The notes beneath the pieces are model-generated. The model had not been told where the DNA came from, made no database searches, and saw only the letters and a program-made list of their open reading frames with translations. 14,707 bases of DNA, taken from JAGNZR01 sp051648485. Its GTDB lineage: Bacteria > Fusobacteriota > Fusobacteriia > Fusobacteriales > Fusobacteriaceae. A program made the position numbers and the translations under genes. Below are positions 13,402-14,707 of the stretch, piece after piece. The stretch is taken from NCBI GenBank assembly GCA_051648485.1, contig JBOFFH010000026.1:1-14707 (forward strand), given 5' to 3'. Position 1 is the first letter of the stretch. Every line of letters begins with the position of its first letter.

Positions 13402-14707
13402 AGGAAAAGTATATTTGATAGGTTCTGGATGTGGAAGTATAGATTTATTGACTTTGAAGGCTAAAAGAGTAATAGAAAATAGTGATTGTATAATTTATGA
13501 TAGATTGATAGATCCAAAAGTATTGAAATTAGCTAAATCAAATGCTGAATTAATATATTTAGGGAAAGGCAATACAGAGGGTGGAACTATTCAAAGTGAG
13601 ATAAATAAAACTTTAGTAGAGAAAGCTCTAGAAGGCAAAATAGTAGCTAGAGTTAAAGGTGGAGATTCTTTTGTTTTTGGAAGAGGAGGGGAGGAATTAG
13701 AAGCTATAAATGAGCATAATATTCCTTTTGAAATAATACCAGGAATAAGCTCAAGTATAGCAGTTCCAGAATATGCAGGAATTCCAGTAACTCATAGAGG
13801 TATAGCTAGATCTTTTCATGTATTTACAGGACATACTGCTGAAAATGGTGAATGGCACGATTTTAAAACTATTGCACAACTAGAGGGAACTTTGATATTT
13901 TTAATGGGAATAAAGAATTTGACGCTAATAACAGAAGATTTAATAAAGTTTGGAAAATCTAAAAAAACTCCTGTTGGAATAATAGAAAAAGGAGCAACAA
14001 CGGATCAAAAAGTAACTGTAGGAACTTTGGAAAATATAGTGAGTTTAAGCAAGGATATAGTTCCACCTGCTATAATTGTTATAGGAGAAGTAGTTAACTT
14101 TAGAAAAGAGTTTAAGTGGTTTGAAGATCTTCCTCTTTTCGGAAAAAGAATTTTAATTACAAGAGATAAAAATCAAAATAATGAAATTAGTGAAAAGCTT
14201 AGAATTGAAGGAGCAGAAGTTCAAGAATTACCTCTTTTAAGTATAGATGCTTCTGAAAATACTGTAAATAAAGAAGAGTTGAAAAAATACTCAGCTTTGC
14301 TTTTTAACTCTTCTAATGGAGTAAAATTTTTTATGGAAAAAATAAAAGATTTAAGAGATATAGGACATATGAAAATAGGAGTAGTAGGAAAAAAAACAGA
14401 AGAGATATTATTGACATATAAAATAGTTCCTGATTTTGTTCCGGAGGAATATACAGTGAATAGGCTCGCAGAAGAAGTTGTGAAGTTCACTGAACCAAAA
14501 GATAAGATATTAGTTGTAACTTCAGATATATCTCCTTGTGAAGAAAATATTTGGAAAGAAAAATATGGAAGAGAGTTTCAAAAGTTTGTAGCTTATCATA
14601 CTCGAAAAACAGATGTAAAAACAGAAGATGTAGAAGAAATATTAAAAAAAGTAGATTATTTAACATTTTTTAGTTCTTCTACAGTCGAAAGTTTTTATAA
14701 AGGAATA
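13394..14707 (+). CDS. cobA: Uroporphyrinogen-III C-methyltransferase / uroporphyrinogen-III synthase fusion (3' partial)
   Basis: An open frame of 438 codons from ATG 13394 to the window edge, without a stop. Residues 1-245 are an SAM-dependent uroporphyrinogen-III methyltransferase (CobA/SUMT): glycine-rich LIGSGCGSIDLLTLKA (8-23), the motif KGGDSFVFGRGGEE (88-101), PGISSSIA (116-123) and the THR loop (133-135). From about residue 248 (FGKRILITRDK) a HemD domain begins, with the FNSSNGVKFF segment typical of HemD domains and, at the end, FFSSSTVESF. One polypeptide would close the tetrapyrrole ring and methylate it to precorrin-2, committing flux to siroheme or cobalamin. The start overlaps the hemC stop by 8 bases (ATGCATAA), indicating translational coupling. 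The C-terminal few residues of HemD lie outside the window. CobA-HemD fusions are known in Firmicutes and Fusobacteria. Confidence 0.93.
   Translation, partial: MHKGKVYLIGSGCGSIDLLTLKAKRVIENSDCIIYDRLIDPKVLKLAKSNAELIYLGKGNTEGGTIQSEINKTLVEKALEGKIVARVKGGDSFVFGRGGEELEAINEHNIPFEIIPGISSSIAVPEYAGIPVTHRGIARSFHVFTGHTAENGEWHDFKTIAQLEGTLIFLMGIKNLTLITEDLIKFGKSKKTPVGIIEKGATTDQKVTVGTLENIVSLSKDIVPPAIIVIGEVVNFRKEFKWFEDLPLFGKRILITRDKNQNNEISEKLRIEGAEVQELPLLSIDASENTVNKEELKKYSALLFNSSNGVKFFMEKIKDLRDIGHMKIGVVGKKTEEILLTYKIVPDFVPEEYTVNRLAEEVVKFTEPKDKILVVTSDISPCEENIWKEKYGREFQKFVAYHTRKTDVKTEDVEEILKKVDYLTFFSSSTVESFYKGI

Noticed and set aside
14221..14490. Minus-strand frame of 89 codons opposite the HemD domain
   Set aside because: The plus strand encodes a continuous CobA-HemD fusion here; the minus frame has no domain and no neighbouring promoter.
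1..14707. CRISPR array, tRNA, rRNA, insertion sequence or phage genes
   Set aside because: I found no spaced repeats, tRNA-like cloverleaf, transposase motifs or terminal inverted repeats on either strand.

Overview
The window is strongly AT-rich chromosomal DNA from an anaerobic, fermentative bacterium. Fusobacteriota (Fusobacterium/Cetobacterium type) is my best guess. It rests on gene content (asrABC with an FNT channel, hybrid cluster protein, two NCS2 permeases, short HemA, CobA-HemD fusion), base composition and strong AGGAGG ribosome binding sites; low-GC Clostridia cannot be excluded. I see no mobile element, CRISPR array, tRNA or rRNA.

Layout. (1) 1-500: terminator of an upstream gene, then an unrecognised 110-residue protein (+) that converges on a permease gene; both share a long bidirectional terminator. 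(2) 498-1964 (-): an NCS2/AzgA purine permease with its own promoter and a purine riboswitch whose specificity base reads U (adenine type) and whose P1 helix takes in the Shine-Dalgarno sequence. (3) 2008-4959 (-): a second NCS2 permease plus a PepV-type dipeptidase, behind a strong promoter and a purine riboswitch of the C (guanine) type with a clear terminator/antiterminator. (4) 4989-5191 (+): a 35-codon charged small ORF with its own promoter, ribosome binding site and terminator. (5) 5193-9534 (-): a tight five-gene operon, FNT-family hydrosulfide channel - asrA - asrB - asrC - CRP/FNR regulator. (6) 9519-11392 (+): hcp, divergent from the asr operon, with a perfect 16-bp palindrome of CRP type between them. 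(7) 11435-14707 (+): hemA - hemC - cobA/hemD, the early tetrapyrrole genes, running off the end of the window.

How the parts fit. AsrABC reduces sulfite to sulfide, the FNT channel probably lets HS- out, and AsrC needs siroheme, which the neighbouring hemA-hemC-cobA/hemD genes lead towards. Hcp handles reactive nitrogen species. The last gene of the asr operon encodes a CRP-type regulator whose recognition helix (RETVSR) matches that of CRP; the palindrome between asr and hcp is GTGA-N6-TCAC, the sequence such a helix should read, and it lies about 42 bases upstream of the predicted asr start. This gives a self-contained, testable, autoregulated circuit joining sulfite reduction and Hcp. The two purine permeases look like a matched pair: same family, opposite riboswitch specificity base, different control mechanism.
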